From Sphingobacterium sp. (lineage in GTDB: Bacteria; Bacteroidota; Bacteroidia; Sphingobacteriales; Sphingobacteriaceae): a stretch of 64,000 bases of DNA. The notes under the pieces are model-generated. The model was not told where the DNA came from. It worked only from the letters and a program-made list of their open reading frames with translations, and did not search any database. Numbering within the stretch: position 1 is the first letter of the stretch; every line of letters starts with the position of its first letter. Positions 44,232 through 52,604 of this stretch are shown here, piece after piece. Location: NCBI GenBank assembly GCA_031286695.1, contig JAITTY010000018.1, positions 1 through 64,000 on the forward strand, read 5' to 3'. Made by a program: the position numbers and the translations under genes.

Positions 44232-44926
44232 TGAGTGGACGTCACAATTTTATTATTGCCATAGATGGTTTTTCTTCCTGCGGTAAGAGTACACTGGCAA
44301 AAGCTTTGGCAAAAAAACTGAAGTTTGCCTTTATTGATAGCGGAGCTATGTATCGGGCAGTCACACTCTATTTTATTCGGCATGAAATAGCGCTGGATGA
44401 TCAAGAAGCGATCGAAAATGCACTGAAAGATATCCATATTGATTTTATCCCAAATGCAATAAAGACGGAGATTCATCTTAACGATGAGGATATCTCGGAA
44501 GAGATCCGTCAGATGTATATTTCTGATAAAGTCAGCGATGTGAGTGCGATCAAAGCTGTTCGGCTTGCAATGGTTGCCCAGCAGCAGAAATTGGGCAGCA
44601 GACGAAATATTATCATGGATGGTCGTGATATCGGTACTACTGTGTTTCCAGATGCTGATCTGAAAATTTTTATGACAGCAGATCCCAAAGTACGCGCTGC
44701 GAGACGTTATCTGGAGCTGACGGAAAAAGGAGAGGATGTGACTTTAGAAGAAGTCGTCGAAAATCTTTCTACACGTGACCGTATCGACAGTACGCGTGCG
44801 GAAAGCCCATTACGACAAGCTGAAGACGCAATTGTTTTGGATAATTCAAATCTGACGCCAGAACAGCAGCTTCATTTTGTTGAAGAAGAATATTTAAAAG
44901 CTAAGGCTGCAAAAGCCCAATCATAA
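44231..44926 (+). CDS. cmk: Cytidylate kinase
   Basis: The 231-residue P-loop kinase phosphorylates CMP and dCMP. Motifs: IAIDGFSSCGKSTLAKALA (Walker A), FIDSGAMYRAVTLYF, IIMDGRDIGTTVFPDADLK (NMP binding) and RDRIDSTRAESPLRQAEDA (lid and substrate region). Length fits the family. It is the last gene of the topA operon and is followed by a strong terminator. Confidence 0.97.
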   Translation: MSGRHNFIIAIDGFSSCGKSTLAKALAKKLKFAFIDSGAMYRAVTLYFIRHEIALDDQEAIENALKDIHIDFIPNAIKTEIHLNDEDISEEIRQMYISDKVSDVSAIKAVRLAMVAQQQKLGSRRNIIMDGRDIGTTVFPDADLKIFMTADPKVRAARRYLELTEKGEDVTLEEVVENLSTRDRIDSTRAESPLRQAEDAIVLDNSNLTPEQQLHFVEEEYLKAKAAKAQS

Positions 44927-44932
44927 AACAAA

Positions 44933-44964
44933 AGAAGGCCGATTAAGTAATCGGCCTTCTTTTT
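44933..44964. terminator. Terminator after cmk
   Basis: Arms AGAAGGCCGATTA (44933-44945) and TAATCGGCCTTCT (44948-44960) pair over 13 bp, followed by T4. It lies between converging genes and can serve both. Confidence 0.9.
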
Positions 44965-44971
44965 GTGCTAG

Positions 44972-45265
44972 CTATTTTACGCTATTGATCTGTTGTTGTT
45001 CCAATAATTTTCCAACATTGTTTTTCTCTCCGAACTCCGCTGTCTGCTCTTGAAAAGATTCCAGAAGAGCCTTAATAGCATCTGAATTATCTGCTGTACG
45101 TTGATAGATATCAGGAATTGTTTTTTCAATATTCTTATCGCCGAGTTCAATGTTATCAACTTCGATTTTGCCTATTTTTTCCAAAACAGCTTGTTGACTA
45201 TTTCTAACATCTTCTAATTCTCTTGCTATTTTTTCCATCAATTGGAATTTCTTCAATTTATCCAT
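44972..45265 (-). CDS. Small coiled-coil protein, unknown function
   Basis: The 97-residue product is highly charged and helical (KIARELEDVRNSQQAVLEKIGKI, then AIKALLESFQEQTAEFGEK), with heptad-like spacing and no membrane segment or cysteine. Residues ~36-48 (DNIELGDKNIEKT) break the helices. I do not recognise a family. It has its own ATG (45265), with little room for an operon partner, and it converges with cmk. It may be a small scaffolding or adaptor protein, but nothing visible shows a role. Confidence 0.62.
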   Translation of the reverse strand: MDKLKKFQLMEKIARELEDVRNSQQAVLEKIGKIEVDNIELGDKNIEKTIPDIYQRTADNSDAIKALLESFQEQTAEFGEKNNVGKLLEQQQINSVK

Positions 45266-45372
45266 ATGAAATCGCTTTTGTTACTATAAGAAGAACAAGA
45301 TGCTTCAAAACTTTGTTTTGTTTTTTTTAAAAAAGCAAATAGAAGACAGGTTTATGAGAAGGAACTATGAAA

Positions 45373-45405
45373 AAAGAAAAGGCGGAACATACATGTCCCA
45401 CCTTT
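45373..45405 (-). terminator. Terminator of the aminotransferase gene
   Basis: In minus-strand sense AAAGGTGGGACAT pairs with ATGTTCCGCCTTT around two bases (45378-45405), with two G-T pairs, followed by a T-rich tail. Confidence 0.78.
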
Positions 45406-45427
45406 CATAAGTGCTGTTATTTTATTG

Positions 45428-46627
45428 TTAATTTGTACGTCCCGGATACACTTGGAGTGCTTTCTCTAGGCAAACTAAGGCATTTTTAAGATCATCCTGA
45501 TTCAGTACATAGGCCAGGCGTACTTCATTTACCCCGGCACCTTCCGTGCTATAAAAGCCAGTAGCTGGAGCCATCATAACTGTTTCGTTATTGTAAGAGA
45601 ACTCTTCCAACATCCATTGACAGAATTTATCGGCATTGTCAATTGGTAGTTTGGCGACGACGTAAAATGCACCACCTGGGTTAGGAGAGTAAACTCCTTC
45701 AATGGCATTAAGTCCTTTTACGAGTGTATCTCTTCTTGCTGTATATTCTTTGGATACCGCTTCAAAATAGCTGTCTGGTGTATCAACAGCAGCTTCACCC
45801 GCTATTTGTCCTTCTAAGGATGGGCTTAAGCGAGCTTGTGCAAATTTCAGGGCAGTCTGATATAACTCTTTATTCTTGGTTATGATACATCCAATTCGCG
45901 CACCGCAGGCAGAGTAACGTTTAGACACCGTATCAAAAATAACGACATTATTTTCGAGCCCTTCTAAATGCATTGGGGAAAGAAATTCTCTACCGTCATA
46001 GCAGAATTCACGATAAGCTTCATCCGAGAAAAGGTAAAGATCATATTTTAAGCAAAGTTCACGAAGTGCTTCTAGTTCTGCTCTGGAATAGAGGTAACCG
46101 GTAGGGTTATTTGGATTACAGATACAGATCGCTTTTGTTTTAGGGGTGATTACTTTTTCAAATTCAGCGATAGAAGGCAATGCAAATCCACTTTCAATAT
46201 AGGACATGATTGGCTTGATAACAACATCTGAAGAGCAGGCAAAGCCATTGTAATTCGCGTAAAATGGTTCAGGAATGATAATCTCCTCGCCTTCATTTAA
46301 ACAGGCTTGCATAGCGATCATAATCGCTTCCGAACCGCCATTTGTTACCAATATATCTGTTGGCTCAATATTATAATTTAGCTTATTATAATATTCTGCT
46401 AACTTGTTTCGGTAAGAGGCTGTACCTTCAGAAGGTGTGTAGGCCCACACTTTGAACTGTATATTTTTCAAAGCATTAAGCATCACTTCAGGTGTTTGGA
46501 TATCAGGTTGTCCGATATTGAGGTGATATATCTTTTTACCTTCTTTTTTTGCTTGATCAGCATATGGCGTCAACTTTCTGATAGGCGACGCAGGCATATT
46601 CAGTCCTTTTTCTGATATTACTGGCAT
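45428..46627 (-). CDS. PLP-dependent aminotransferase, class I/II (AspC-like)
   Basis: The 399-residue fold-type I enzyme shows IYHLNIGQPDIQTP near the N-terminus, ILVTNGGSEAI, CICNPNNPTGYLYS, FSDEAYREFCYDG, and the Schiff-base lysine in DTVSKRYSACGARIG (~residue 236). It most resembles aspartate/tyrosine-type aminotransferases that use 2-oxoglutarate; the exact amino acid cannot be read from sequence. It is probably monocistronic, with a terminator on either side. Confidence 0.92.
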   Translation of the reverse strand: MPVISEKGLNMPASPIRKLTPYADQAKKEGKKIYHLNIGQPDIQTPEVMLNALKNIQFKVWAYTPSEGTASYRNKLAEYYNKLNYNIEPTDILVTNGGSEAIMIAMQACLNEGEEIIIPEPFYANYNGFACSSDVVIKPIMSYIESGFALPSIAEFEKVITPKTKAICICNPNNPTGYLYSRAELEALRELCLKYDLYLFSDEAYREFCYDGREFLSPMHLEGLENNVVIFDTVSKRYSACGARIGCIITKNKELYQTALKFAQARLSPSLEGQIAGEAAVDTPDSYFEAVSKEYTARRDTLVKGLNAIEGVYSPNPGGAFYVVAKLPIDNADKFCQWMLEEFSYNNETVMMAPATGFYSTEGAGVNEVRLAYVLNQDDLKNALVCLEKALQVYPGRTN

Positions 46628-46668
46628 TATCGTTTTTTTAAAATTAGTAGTGCAAAGCTAACCAAAAT

Positions 46669-46710
46669 AAAACGAAAAAAGCCACATGATTATGTGGCTT
46701 TTTTCGTTTT
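46669..46710. terminator. Terminator of the DUF1573 gene
   Basis: A perfect 19-bp stem (46669-46687 with 46692-46710; centre GCCACAT/ATGTGGC) with long A and T runs lies between the DUF1573 stop and the aminotransferase start. Confidence 0.9.
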
Positions 46711-46724
46711 ATCTACGAGAATTG

Positions 46725-47099
46725 TTATTCTACAATACCCTTAATATATAGCGTTTTTACAGGAGTTTTGGTGTTTGACTGCACCGTGAAGCTCTTTGTG
46801 AATGGAGCTTTTGCTGCCGCATTATAAGTCACTTTAATTGTGCCGCTTTCTCCTGGTTTAATTGGCGTCTTTGTGAATTCTGCTACAGAGCAACCACAGG
46901 TAGGTACAACATTTGAAATGATAATCGGCTCACTGCCGGTGTTTGAAAATTTGAAATTATACGAAACGGGCGTACCTGCCGGAATTTTGCCAAAATCATG
47001 TGTCTCTTTTTCGAATTTAAATTCCCCTTGTCCTGTTTGCATCGAAGAAAAACCAATAAAGGAAATGATCACTGCTAAGATTGTTATATACTTTTTCAT
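46725..47099 (-). CDS. DUF1573 domain protein, secreted
   Basis: The 124-residue product has a signal peptide (MKKYITILAVIISFIGFSSM) and one DUF1573 Ig-like domain. Its hallmarks are FEKETHDFGKIPAGTPVSYNF, NTGSEPIIISNVVPTCGCS and PIKPGESGTIKVTYN. DUF1573 proteins are abundant secreted or periplasmic Bacteroidota proteins whose role is unclear. This is a minimal single-domain member. Confidence 0.93.
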   Translation of the reverse strand: MKKYITILAVIISFIGFSSMQTGQGEFKFEKETHDFGKIPAGTPVSYNFKFSNTGSEPIIISNVVPTCGCSVAEFTKTPIKPGESGTIKVTYNAAAKAPFTKSFTVQSNTKTPVKTLYIKGIVE

Positions 47100-47197
47100 G
47101 CTTCTAAAATATTACTTTACGATTAAAATAGTACAACTGATATGCCAAATTTAATATTTATTGCCAATTTATTGTACATCTAACAACTTTATTACAG

Positions 47198-48163
47198 TTA
47201 TATTATTCCTTCTTTCAGTAGGTCCTGTATGTGGATGACACCGGCATAATTCCCTATATCGGAAACCAATAGTTGTGTGATGTTATTTTCACGCATAATA
47301 TGGAGGGCATTGGCCGCCAATTCATTTTTGTCGATGATTTTTGGTGATTTTCCCATGATATCAGCAGCAGTAATTGTCGCTAAATCGGTGTGTTTCTCCA
47401 GCATACGACGGATATCACCGTCTGTAATGATGCCAAGTATGTGGTCACCATCCAACACGGCGACAGCTCCCAGTCTAAACTGTGTTATGGTGATGATGAT
47501 ATCACTTACTGTGGCTTGTGGTTGGACACTAGGTTTGCCGTTCTGATCAGATAGATCGCGGACTCTTAAGTACAGCTTTTTGCCTAATGCTCCTCCAGGA
47601 TGGTATTTTGCAAAATCTTTGTCTGTAAAATCGCGGCACTCTTGTAATACGACGGCAAGCGCATCACCCATTGCTAACTGAGCGGTTGTACTTGAAGTTG
47701 GTGCAAGGTTGTTAGGACAAGCTTCTTTCTCAACGGTGGTATTTAAGATATAGTCTGCATTTTTAGCGAGGTAGGATTCGGTGTTTCCAACCAAAGCCAC
47801 CAATACATTCATTGTTTGCTTTAGGAAAGGAACAAGTACTTTAATCTCAGGTGTATTACCACTTTTAGAGATGGCAATAATTAAATCATTTTGTTGGATA
47901 ATGCCTAAATCTCCATGAATGGCATCGGCTGCGTGCATGAAGATCGATGGTGTACCTGTCGAATTTAGCGTTGCAACTATCTTTTGTGCAATAATGGCAC
48001 TTTTACCAATTCCAGTTACGATCACTCTACCTTGTAGATTTAAAATACAATCGACAACGGTAACAAAATCATCGTCAATATATTGGGCTAAAGCAGCTAC
48101 CGCCTTAGCTTCTTCTTGAATAGCCTGAATAGCTATATTTTTTATTTCGTAGTTGTTTTTCAC
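47198..48163 (-). CDS. kdsD: KpsF/GutQ family arabinose-5-phosphate isomerase
   Basis: The 321-residue enzyme has an N-terminal SIS domain (VIVTGIGKSAIIAQKIVATL, FMHAADAIHGDLGII, AISKSGNTPEI) and two C-terminal CBS domains (KPSVQPQATVSDIIITIT; ILGIITDGDIRRML). It converts ribulose-5-phosphate to arabinose-5-phosphate, the first step to KDO of lipopolysaccharide. kdsA, the next enzyme of that route, lies 2.3 kb away beyond recQ and divergent. Length and layout match KdsD. Confidence 0.95.
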   Translation of the reverse strand: MKNNYEIKNIAIQAIQEEAKAVAALAQYIDDDFVTVVDCILNLQGRVIVTGIGKSAIIAQKIVATLNSTGTPSIFMHAADAIHGDLGIIQQNDLIIAISKSGNTPEIKVLVPFLKQTMNVLVALVGNTESYLAKNADYILNTTVEKEACPNNLAPTSSTTAQLAMGDALAVVLQECRDFTDKDFAKYHPGGALGKKLYLRVRDLSDQNGKPSVQPQATVSDIIITITQFRLGAVAVLDGDHILGIITDGDIRRMLEKHTDLATITAADIMGKSPKIIDKNELAANALHIMRENNITQLLVSDIGNYAGVIHIQDLLKEGII

Positions 48164-48245
48164 AAAAAATACTCTTACTTTTATGTATTAGAATAGATTG
48201 CAAAAATAGATTATTTTTCAAGATTATTTCTTCATTTATCTATCT

Positions 48246-48253
48246 TATTTTTG
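48246..48253 (+). promoter_or_regulatory. -7 box TATTTTTG for recQ
   Basis: TATTTTTG matches TAnnTTTG and is 11 bp before the recQ ATG at 48265. The -33 region is T-rich without a clear TTTG. Confidence 0.5.
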
Positions 48254-48264
48254 CCCAAGGCGCA

Positions 48265-50454
48265 ATGGAAATAGAAAAATCACTTTTCGACAATTTACAA
48301 GATTTTTTTGGTTTTGATACTTTTAAAGGGGATCAAGAGGCAATTATAACTAGTATTCTTCAAAGAAGAGATACCTTTGTAATTATGCCAACCGGAGGAG
48401 GAAAATCAATTTGCTATCAGCTTCCTGCTCTCATGAGTGAGGGGACAGCAATTGTTATTTCTCCGTTGATTGCTTTAATGAAAAACCAGGTAGATCAGCT
48501 TCGTGCATTCGGTGGCGAAGATAGTATCGCTCATTTTTTAAATTCTTCATTGAATAAGAGCGAAATTACAAAGGTTAAGGATGATGTACTCGCTGGAAAG
48601 ACCAAGTTGCTGTATGTAGCTCCGGAATCACTTGCTAAGCAAGATAACCTGGAATTCTTACATCAGATTACCGTGTCTTTCGTAGCGGTTGACGAAGCGC
48701 ATTGTATTTCGGAATGGGGACACGATTTCAGACCAGAATATCGTAAAATACGCCAGGTCATTAACGAAATAGGGGCCAATATTCCTATTATCGCGCTTAC
48801 GGCGACTGCTACTCCCAAGGTTCAGTCGGATATTCGTAAAAATTTACAGATGAATGATGCTGTTTTATTTAAATCATCGTTTAATCGGAGCAATTTGTAT
48901 TACGAGGTGCGTCCCAAAAAGGATGTTGTTAAAGAGATTGTTCGTTTTATCAAAACCAAATCAGGTAAGACCGGTATAGTTTATTGCTTAAGCCGTAAGA
49001 AAGTAGAAGAAATCAGCGAAGTGCTGAACCTGAACGGCATCAAAGCTTTACCTTATCATGCTGGTCTAGATGCGAAAACGAGAGCTGATACGCAGGATAA
49101 ATTTTTGATGGAAGACGTCGAAGTTATTGTGGCGACCATCGCTTTCGGTATGGGAATAGACAAACCTGATGTTCGTTATGTCATTCACCATGATATTCCT
49201 AAATCCATGGAAGGATACTATCAGGAAACAGGGCGTGCTGGCCGTGATGGCGGAGATGGTTATTGTTTGGCTTTTTACTCGGAAAAAGATGTTGAAAAGC
49301 TGACAAAATTTATGAAAGATAAACCTGTGGCTGAACGCGAAATTGGTACACAGATTTTAAAAGAAGTTATTGATTATTCCGAGTCTGCAGTATGTCGTCG
49401 TAAACAGATCCTCCACTATTTTGGAGAAAATTTCGACGAACAGGGTTGTAGTAACATGTGCGATAACTGCCGCTCGGAGAAAGAATATTTTGAGGCAGAA
49501 GACTCCTTGAAAAACGTACTGGGCTTCATTCAGGAGCAGGGTGAGAAATTTGATGATCATCATGTGATCAATGTCATGATGGGTCAAAATAATCAACCAG
49601 TATCTTCCTATAAACATGATGAACACCGTCTTTTCGGAACAGGTAAAGAGAAAGGCGTTATCTATTGGAAATCCTTACTTAGACAGGCAGTGCTTGATAA
49701 CTTTATCGAAAAAGATATTGATCATTATGGCCTTTTAAAATTGACAGATATTGGGCGTCATTATTTGGATAATCCTTATCAATTAAAATTTGTTTTGAAT
49801 CGCCCAATTGAAGGGGGAGATAACACAAATTCGGAAGATACAGGGCATGGCACAGGTGCTTTAGATACCGTATTGTTGGGTATGCTCAAAGATCTACGTA
49901 AGAAAATTGCAAAAGGTAAGTCGTTGCCTCCGTTTGTCATCTTTCAGGACCCTTCGTTGGAAGAGATGTGTACCCATTATCCGGTCTCTATTGATGAATT
50001 GAAACAGATTCAAGGTGTTGGAAATGGTAAAGCAATCAAATTTGGAACACCATTTATTGCGTTGATTAAGGACTATGTGGAAGAAAATGAAATCGATAGA
50101 CCGGTAGATCTTGTTATTAAGAGTACAGCCAACAAATCCGCGTTAAAGGTATCTATTATTCAAAATATCGATCGTAAAATTGCCTTGGATGATATTGCTT
50201 CAGCTAAAGGGATCACCTATGAGGAAATATTGAAAGAAATTGAGACGATTGTGAACGCTGGGACCAAAATCAATATTAATTACTTTATTGATGAGGTCAT
50301 TGATGAGGATCGTCAGGATGAGGTATACGACTATTTTAAGACAGCGGAGACTGATTCAATTAATGATGCGCTTAAAGAATTAGGTGGAGACGATTATAGC
50401 TACGAAGATCTCCAATTGATGCGCATCAAATTTTTATCAGAACTCGGCAATTAA
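48265..50454 (+). CDS. recQ: ATP-dependent DNA helicase RecQ
   Basis: The 729-residue 3'-5' helicase has motif I MPTGGGKSICYQLPAL (~residue 46), DEAHCISEWGHDFRPEY, ALTATATPKV, GIVYCLSRKK, and motif VI YQETGRAGRDG. An RQC region with zinc-binding cysteines (SAVCRRKQILHYFG and CSNMCDNC) follows, then an HRDC domain (~residues 525-600), then a C-terminal extension. It repairs stalled forks and recombination intermediates. It is followed 14 bp later by kdsA on the same strand, so they are likely cotranscribed. Confidence 0.96.
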   Translation: MEIEKSLFDNLQDFFGFDTFKGDQEAIITSILQRRDTFVIMPTGGGKSICYQLPALMSEGTAIVISPLIALMKNQVDQLRAFGGEDSIAHFLNSSLNKSEITKVKDDVLAGKTKLLYVAPESLAKQDNLEFLHQITVSFVAVDEAHCISEWGHDFRPEYRKIRQVINEIGANIPIIALTATATPKVQSDIRKNLQMNDAVLFKSSFNRSNLYYEVRPKKDVVKEIVRFIKTKSGKTGIVYCLSRKKVEEISEVLNLNGIKALPYHAGLDAKTRADTQDKFLMEDVEVIVATIAFGMGIDKPDVRYVIHHDIPKSMEGYYQETGRAGRDGGDGYCLAFYSEKDVEKLTKFMKDKPVAEREIGTQILKEVIDYSESAVCRRKQILHYFGENFDEQGCSNMCDNCRSEKEYFEAEDSLKNVLGFIQEQGEKFDDHHVINVMMGQNNQPVSSYKHDEHRLFGTGKEKGVIYWKSLLRQAVLDNFIEKDIDHYGLLKLTDIGRHYLDNPYQLKFVLNRPIEGGDNTNSEDTGHGTGALDTVLLGMLKDLRKKIAKGKSLPPFVIFQDPSLEEMCTHYPVSIDELKQIQGVGNGKAIKFGTPFIALIKDYVEENEIDRPVDLVIKSTANKSALKVSIIQNIDRKIALDDIASAKGITYEEILKEIETIVNAGTKININYFIDEVIDEDRQDEVYDYFKTAETDSINDALKELGGDDYSYEDLQLMRIKFLSELGN

Positions 50455-50468
50455 TTTTTTATAATTTT

Positions 50469-51284
50469 ATGATTAACAAATACATTCCCGAAATCAAGAA
50501 TGGGACATCGCAGAATTTCTTTTTAATGGCGGGGCCATGTGCAATTGAAGGAGAAGAAATCGCTTTGCGTATTGCTGAAAAGATTGTTACTATTACAGAT
50601 AAACTTAATATTCCGTACATTTTTAAGGGATCTTATCGTAAAGCAAATAGATCTCGCCTAGATTCTTTTATGGGGATAGGTGATGAAAAGGCCTTGAAGA
50701 TTTTGGAAAAAGTAGGGAAGACTTTTGGTGTACCGACTGTTACGGATATCCATGAGAGCAATGAGGCAGAGATGGCAGCGGCCTATGTTGACGTTCTTCA
50801 GATTCCTGCATTTTTGTGTCGCCAAACGGATTTATTGGTTGCAGCAGCAAAAACAAACAAGGTAGTAAACGTAAAGAAGGGGCAGTTTTTGAGTGCTGGT
50901 TCCATGAAATTTGCGGTAGATAAAATTATTGAATCTGGTAATGAGAAAGTTTTTTTAACTGATCGTGGCAATACGTTTGGTTACCAGGATCTTATTGTTG
51001 ATTATAGAGGAATTCCCGAAATGCGTTCCTTTAATGTACCTACTGTCATGGACTGTACCCATTCCTTGCAGCAGCCGAATCAGACTTCTGGTGTTACAGG
51101 CGGAAAGCCTGCGCTGATTGAAACGATTGCGAAAGCAGCAATCGCCGTGGGTGCTGATGGTCTGTTTATCGAAACACATCCTGATCCGGCAAATGCAAAG
51201 TCCGATGGCGCCAACATGTTACATTTGGATTTACTTGAGGGCTTGATGGAAAAACTGGTACGCGTTAGACAAGCTATTTTATAG
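50469..51284 (+). CDS. kdsA: 3-deoxy-8-phosphooctulonate (KDO8P) synthase
   Basis: The 271-residue enzyme condenses arabinose-5-phosphate with phosphoenolpyruvate to KDO-8-phosphate. Motifs: MAGPCAIEGEEIA, FKGSYRKANRSRLDSF, FLCRQTDLLVAAAKT, VNVKKGQFLS, DRGNTFGYQDLIVD and DCTHSLQQPNQ. Its substrate is made by the isomerase at 47198-48163. Length is typical. It is separated from recQ by 14 bp and ends at a terminator. Confidence 0.97.
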   Translation: MINKYIPEIKNGTSQNFFLMAGPCAIEGEEIALRIAEKIVTITDKLNIPYIFKGSYRKANRSRLDSFMGIGDEKALKILEKVGKTFGVPTVTDIHESNEAEMAAAYVDVLQIPAFLCRQTDLLVAAAKTNKVVNVKKGQFLSAGSMKFAVDKIIESGNEKVFLTDRGNTFGYQDLIVDYRGIPEMRSFNVPTVMDCTHSLQQPNQTSGVTGGKPALIETIAKAAIAVGADGLFIETHPDPANAKSDGANMLHLDLLEGLMEKLVRVRQAIL

Positions 51285-51306
51285 TATAATAAATAAATCG
51301 CAATAG

Positions 51307-51331
51307 AAAGGAGCCAATAGGCTCCTTTTTT
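51307..51331 (+). terminator. Terminator after kdsA
   Basis: AAAGGAGCC (51307-51315) and GGCTCCTTT (51320-51328) pair with loop AATA and run into a T tract. Confidence 0.88.
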
Positions 51332-51367
51332 ATAATCAATTACACCCAAATAAAGCTAAATTATTGT

Positions 51368-52462
51368 ATGTTTTCAAAAGTTGCGTTGACAGCTTTCTTG
51401 CTGTTGTCTTTTTCTGCCATCAAAGCGCAGGAGAATTATAGTTGGTTTTCTCCACTTGAAGATAAACATGTGGAAGGTAGACTGGAGAATCAGAAGCTTT
51501 CTGGATTTAACCGGCTTCCGGATGAATTGGAAAGCCAGGTACGTAAACCCGTATGGGAACTGGGGAAAAACAGTGCCGGATTCTATATAGACTTTCAAAC
51601 CGCTTCTCCCGAAATAACCGTTCAATATCAAGTGGCAGGAGGTTTAAATATGGCCCATATGCCGACAACCGGTGTCAGTGGCGTGGATCTTTACGCTTAT
51701 GACACCGTAAAGAAAGAATGGAAGTGGGCTTATGGGAATTATGATTTTTCGGACACCATTTCATATACCTGGAAAAATATTGGGCGTAATGAAAAGTTTA
51801 ACTACCGTCTATATCTACCTTTATACAATACTGTTAAATGGTTGAAAATAGGCGTTCCGAAAAGTGAAAAGTTAACATATACTCATACTACGGCTGCAAA
51901 ACCAATTGTCGTTTATGGAACGTCGATCGGACAGGGTGCCTGTACGAGCCGTCCTGGTTTGGCTTGGACCAGCCAGGTAGGGCGAGCATTTAATCACGAG
52001 GTGATCAATTTATGTTTCTCTGGAAATGGTCGACTCGAACAACCCATTCTAAATATGATGAACAAAGAGGATGCCGCCTGCTATATTCTCGATTGTATTC
52101 CTAATCTGGCTATTTCGAAGTCGTTAACAGAAAAACAATTGGATTCTTTGTTGGTCAATGCGGTGACATTTTTAAGAAAAGAACATCCTGCAACGCCTAT
52201 TATTTTGACGCAGCATAGTTCGGGCAATATAGCCGAAGTTTTCAATGAGGATAAAAATGCAGAGTATCAGCAAAGTAGCCGTGTGTTGAAGGCAACGTTT
52301 GAAAAATTGCAATCGAAAGGTGTTCGCCAGCTTTTCCTGTTGTCGAGCCAAGAGCTTAATTTGGATCTGAATTCAACTGTGGACTATGCTCATCCAAATG
52401 ATCAGGGCATGGAAAGAATCGCAAATGCGTATATTAAATTGTTGAAGAGAATTCTAAAGTAG
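51368..52462 (+). CDS. Secreted SGNH/GDSL hydrolase with N-terminal domain
   Basis: The 364-residue protein begins with a signal peptide (MFSKVALTAFLLLSFSAIKA). An N-terminal jelly-roll-like region (residues ~25-165) of the SGNH-hydrolase N-domain type precedes the catalytic domain: block I VYGTSIGQGAC (nucleophile Ser), NLCFSGNGRLE (oxyanion Gly and Asn), and VDYAHPNDQG (Asp and His). It would remove acyl groups, such as acetyl esters, from polysaccharides. It appears to be a single gene. Confidence 0.85.
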   Translation: MFSKVALTAFLLLSFSAIKAQENYSWFSPLEDKHVEGRLENQKLSGFNRLPDELESQVRKPVWELGKNSAGFYIDFQTASPEITVQYQVAGGLNMAHMPTTGVSGVDLYAYDTVKKEWKWAYGNYDFSDTISYTWKNIGRNEKFNYRLYLPLYNTVKWLKIGVPKSEKLTYTHTTAAKPIVVYGTSIGQGACTSRPGLAWTSQVGRAFNHEVINLCFSGNGRLEQPILNMMNKEDAACYILDCIPNLAISKSLTEKQLDSLLVNAVTFLRKEHPATPIILTQHSSGNIAEVFNEDKNAEYQQSSRVLKATFEKLQSKGVRQLFLLSSQELNLDLNSTVDYAHPNDQGMERIANAYIKLLKRILK

Positions 52463-52574
52463 GCTACAGTTACCGGTGACTTCACGATAGCAGCGTTCGA
52501 AACTTACTGTATCAATAGGGAGTCGTATAAGAAGGAGATTTATTCGGGCAGTATTCATCCTTCGGCAAAAATAG

Positions 52575-52604
52575 AAAAGGGAAGTTTTAAACTTCCCTTT
52601 TTTA
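52575..52604. terminator. Terminator for the DEAD-box gene
   Basis: AAAGGGAAGTTT and AAACTTCCCTTT form a nearly complete palindrome with T/A-rich flanks just past the helicase-like stop; it also suits the SGNH gene from the other side. Confidence 0.82.
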